Of a stretch of DNA of 6,448 nucleotides, positions 5,127 to 6,448 are shown piece after piece (position 1 is the first letter of the stretch; each line of letters begins with the position of its first letter). The stretch lies in contig CANSYV010000084.1 in the NCBI GenBank assembly GCA_947651335.1, forward strand, positions 1 to 6,448. Direction: 5' to 3'. The notes beneath the pieces are model-generated. The model was not told the origin of the DNA and did no database searches. It saw nothing but the letters and a program-made list of their open reading frames with translations. This DNA is from an uncultured Lachnospiraceae bacterium. GTDB lineage: Bacteria; Bacillota; Clostridia; Lachnospirales; Lachnospiraceae. Made by a program: the position numbers and the translations under genes.

Positions 5127-6429
5127 TGACTGCTTTCCCTCCTAACGCGAAACTCATAATTCTCTCCTGCGAGAAGTCTTCCCGGGTTACCTCACCGGTA
5201 ATTCTCCCCTCTGCCATAACCAGTGTTCTGTCGCAGACACCGATAATTTCCGGAAGCTCCGATGAAATCATGATTACGCCTGCCCCTTGAGCAGCCAGAT
5301 CACACATAATTTTATATATCTCGTACTTAGCTCCCACATCGATTCCTCTGGTGGGCTCATCCATGATAAACACCACCGGATTCTGGAGAAGCCATTTTGC
5401 AATTACTACTTTCTGCTGATTTCCGCCGGAAAGATTCTGTGCCTCAACTGCAATCGTAGGTGCTTTGATTGCCAGCTTTTCTTTCATCTCCAAGGCATCT
5501 TCTTTCTCACGCTTTTTATTTAAAAGAAATCCCCGGTACCTTTTCAGGTTAGGAAGTCCAATGTTTTCACAGATTGAACGGATCAAAACCAGCCCTTCCA
5601 GTTTTCTGTCTTCCGACAGCATGATGATCCCCTCCTGGATGGCGTCAGAAACCTTTTTGATCACTACGCTCTTTCCATTGATGACGATCTCTCCGGAAGA
5701 ATACGGGTCCATTCCGAATATGGCCCTTACCACTTCTGTACGCCCTGCCCCTACCAGACCGGACATGCCAAGGATCTCTCCTCTGCGCAGGGTAAAGGAT
5801 ATATTGGAAAATACCCCCGGCTGGGTCAGATTTTTTACTTCCAGAAGTTTCTCCCCGATTTCAGCCTCTTTGACTGGATATACATTGTCCATTTTACGGC
5901 CAACCATCTTAGTGATGATCTCATCCGTTGTCAATTCGTTGATATCGTGTGTTGAGATTGTCTTTCCGTCCCTGAGGACTGTCAGATGATCACCCACCTG
6001 TTTCAGCTCATCCAGCTTATGGGAAATATAGATGATGCTGATTCCCCTCTCTTTCAGGCGGTGGATCTGTTCATGAAGAACGGCCACTTCCCCTTCGGTA
6101 ATAGAAGATGTGGGCTCATCCATGATGATGATCCTGGCATTTACCGAAATTGCCTTGATAATCTCAATAATCTGCATATCCGATACAGTCAGTGACCTCA
6201 TGACGCTTTTCACATCATAGGTAAATCCCAAATCATTGACAAGCTTCTGTGCCTCTTCCACCATACGCTTCTTCGCCACAATGCCCGGCCCATGGGCAGG
6301 CAGGCGTCCCAGGAAGATATTTTCCGCGATTGTAAGATCCGGCACCGGATTCAGCTCCTGATGAATGGTGGCAATGCCCAGTTCTTTCATATGCCGCAGA
6401 TTAATCAGTTTTGGAAACCGGAGCTTCAC
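5113..6429 (-). CDS. Sugar ABC transporter ATPase (RbsA/MglA family), 5' end missing or broken
   Basis: A twin-cassette ATPase that would power the adjacent permease at the inner face of the membrane. From the GTG at 6429 it has 438 residues; full family members have about 500. Cassette 1 has the Q-loop (IHQEL, Gln24), a variant signature (TVSDMQ, 81-86), Walker B (IIIMDEP, 100-106) and the H-loop (His137). Cassette 2 has a degenerate P-loop GLVGAGRTE (224-232), signature LSGGNQQ (333-339) and Walker B VVFIMDEP (352-359), all usual for this family. The first-cassette Walker A, normally about 45-50 residues before the Q-loop, is absent. The frame is closed by TAA at 6439-6441, and neither the GTG at 6429 nor the ATG at 6390 has a ribosome site. 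The gene is therefore 5'-truncated, frameshifted or misassembled; from the Q-loop on it looks intact. The family call is firm; the start is not. Confidence 0.88.
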   Translation of the reverse strand: MKLRFPKLINLRHMKELGIATIHQELNPVPDLTIAENIFLGRLPAHGPGIVAKKRMVEEAQKLVNDLGFTYDVKSVMRSLTVSDMQIIEIIKAISVNARIIIMDEPTSSITEGEVAVLHEQIHRLKERGISIIYISHKLDELKQVGDHLTVLRDGKTISTHDINELTTDEIITKMVGRKMDNVYPVKEAEIGEKLLEVKNLTQPGVFSNISFTLRRGEILGMSGLVGAGRTEVVRAIFGMDPYSSGEIVINGKSVVIKKVSDAIQEGIIMLSEDRKLEGLVLIRSICENIGLPNLKRYRGFLLNKKREKEDALEMKEKLAIKAPTIAVEAQNLSGGNQQKVVIAKWLLQNPVVFIMDEPTRGIDVGAKYEIYKIMCDLAAQGAGVIMISSELPEIIGVCDRTLVMAEGRITGEVTREDFSQERIMSFALGGKAVNDEK

Positions 6430-6448
6430 TTTCAGGTTTTACATTATG
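6401..6448 (-). other. Open frame entering from the edge, overlapping the ATPase 5' end
   Basis: In a frame different from the ATPase, codons from 6448 read HNVKPESEAPVSKTD and stop at TAA (6401-6403). This could be the C-terminal tail of another gene. It could also be the displaced N-terminal frame of the ATPase: KPES and PVS resemble pieces of the usual YKPDSGEI...GKPVSFK segment preceding the Q-loop. Moving from this frame into the ATPase frame needs one extra base to be skipped before the TAA. Fifteen residues are too few to decide. Confidence 0.35.

Noticed and set aside
5465..5989. 174-codon plus-strand open frame opposite the ATPase gene
   Set aside because: It is a shadow of the conserved ATPase coding sequence on the other strand with no recognisable domain.
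1556..6403. Identical 13-mer ATGCCGCAGATTA at 1556-1568 and 6391-6403, the second at the ATPase break
   Set aside because: About one such match is expected by chance in a window this size, and it does not extend on either side; not enough for a recombination claim.

Overview
The window looks like chromosomal DNA of an anaerobic, low-to-mid-GC Firmicute, most likely a gut Lachnospiraceae-type clostridium. The reasons are strong AGGAGG-type ribosome binding sites, sigma-A-like promoters, a Gram-positive-style lipoprotein solute-binding protein, an 8-cysteine ferredoxin fused to a nitroreductase, and a HAAS/DUF1700-like membrane protein. This placement is inference from protein style, not from a marker gene.

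Layout. Bases 1-474 (minus) hold a small HAAS-like membrane protein. Its frame is closed by a TAG at 67-69, but it continues open and hydrophobic to the window edge. Bases 475-690 are a divergent control region with two well-spaced sigma-A promoters back to back and three inverted repeats. Bases 691-1482 (plus) encode a ferredoxin-nitroreductase. A large hairpin plus T-tract (1519-1590) ends it and overlaps the stop codon of the convergent operon.

The rest (1586-6448) is one minus-strand operon, transcribed from right to left: a ribose-type sugar ABC transporter ATPase, its permease (14-nt overlap), the lipoprotein solute-binding protein, then a uroporphyrinogen-decarboxylase-superfamily protein that is not HemE and may be a methyltransferase-like enzyme. 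Shine-Dalgarno positions move two starts inward: the binding protein to 4101 and the URO-D-like protein to 2905.

The transporter would import a sugar or sugar-like solute. The last gene may act on it, possibly a methylated or otherwise modified compound (inference; no corrinoid protein or other partner enzyme is in the window). The most striking anomaly is the 5' end of the ATPase. The frame is closed by a TAA at 6439-6441, just upstream of the Q-loop region, so the canonical N-terminal Walker A cannot be read in frame. The transporter ATPase is therefore truncated, frameshifted or mis-assembled at this edge. No RNA genes, CRISPR arrays, insertion sequences or phage genes were seen.
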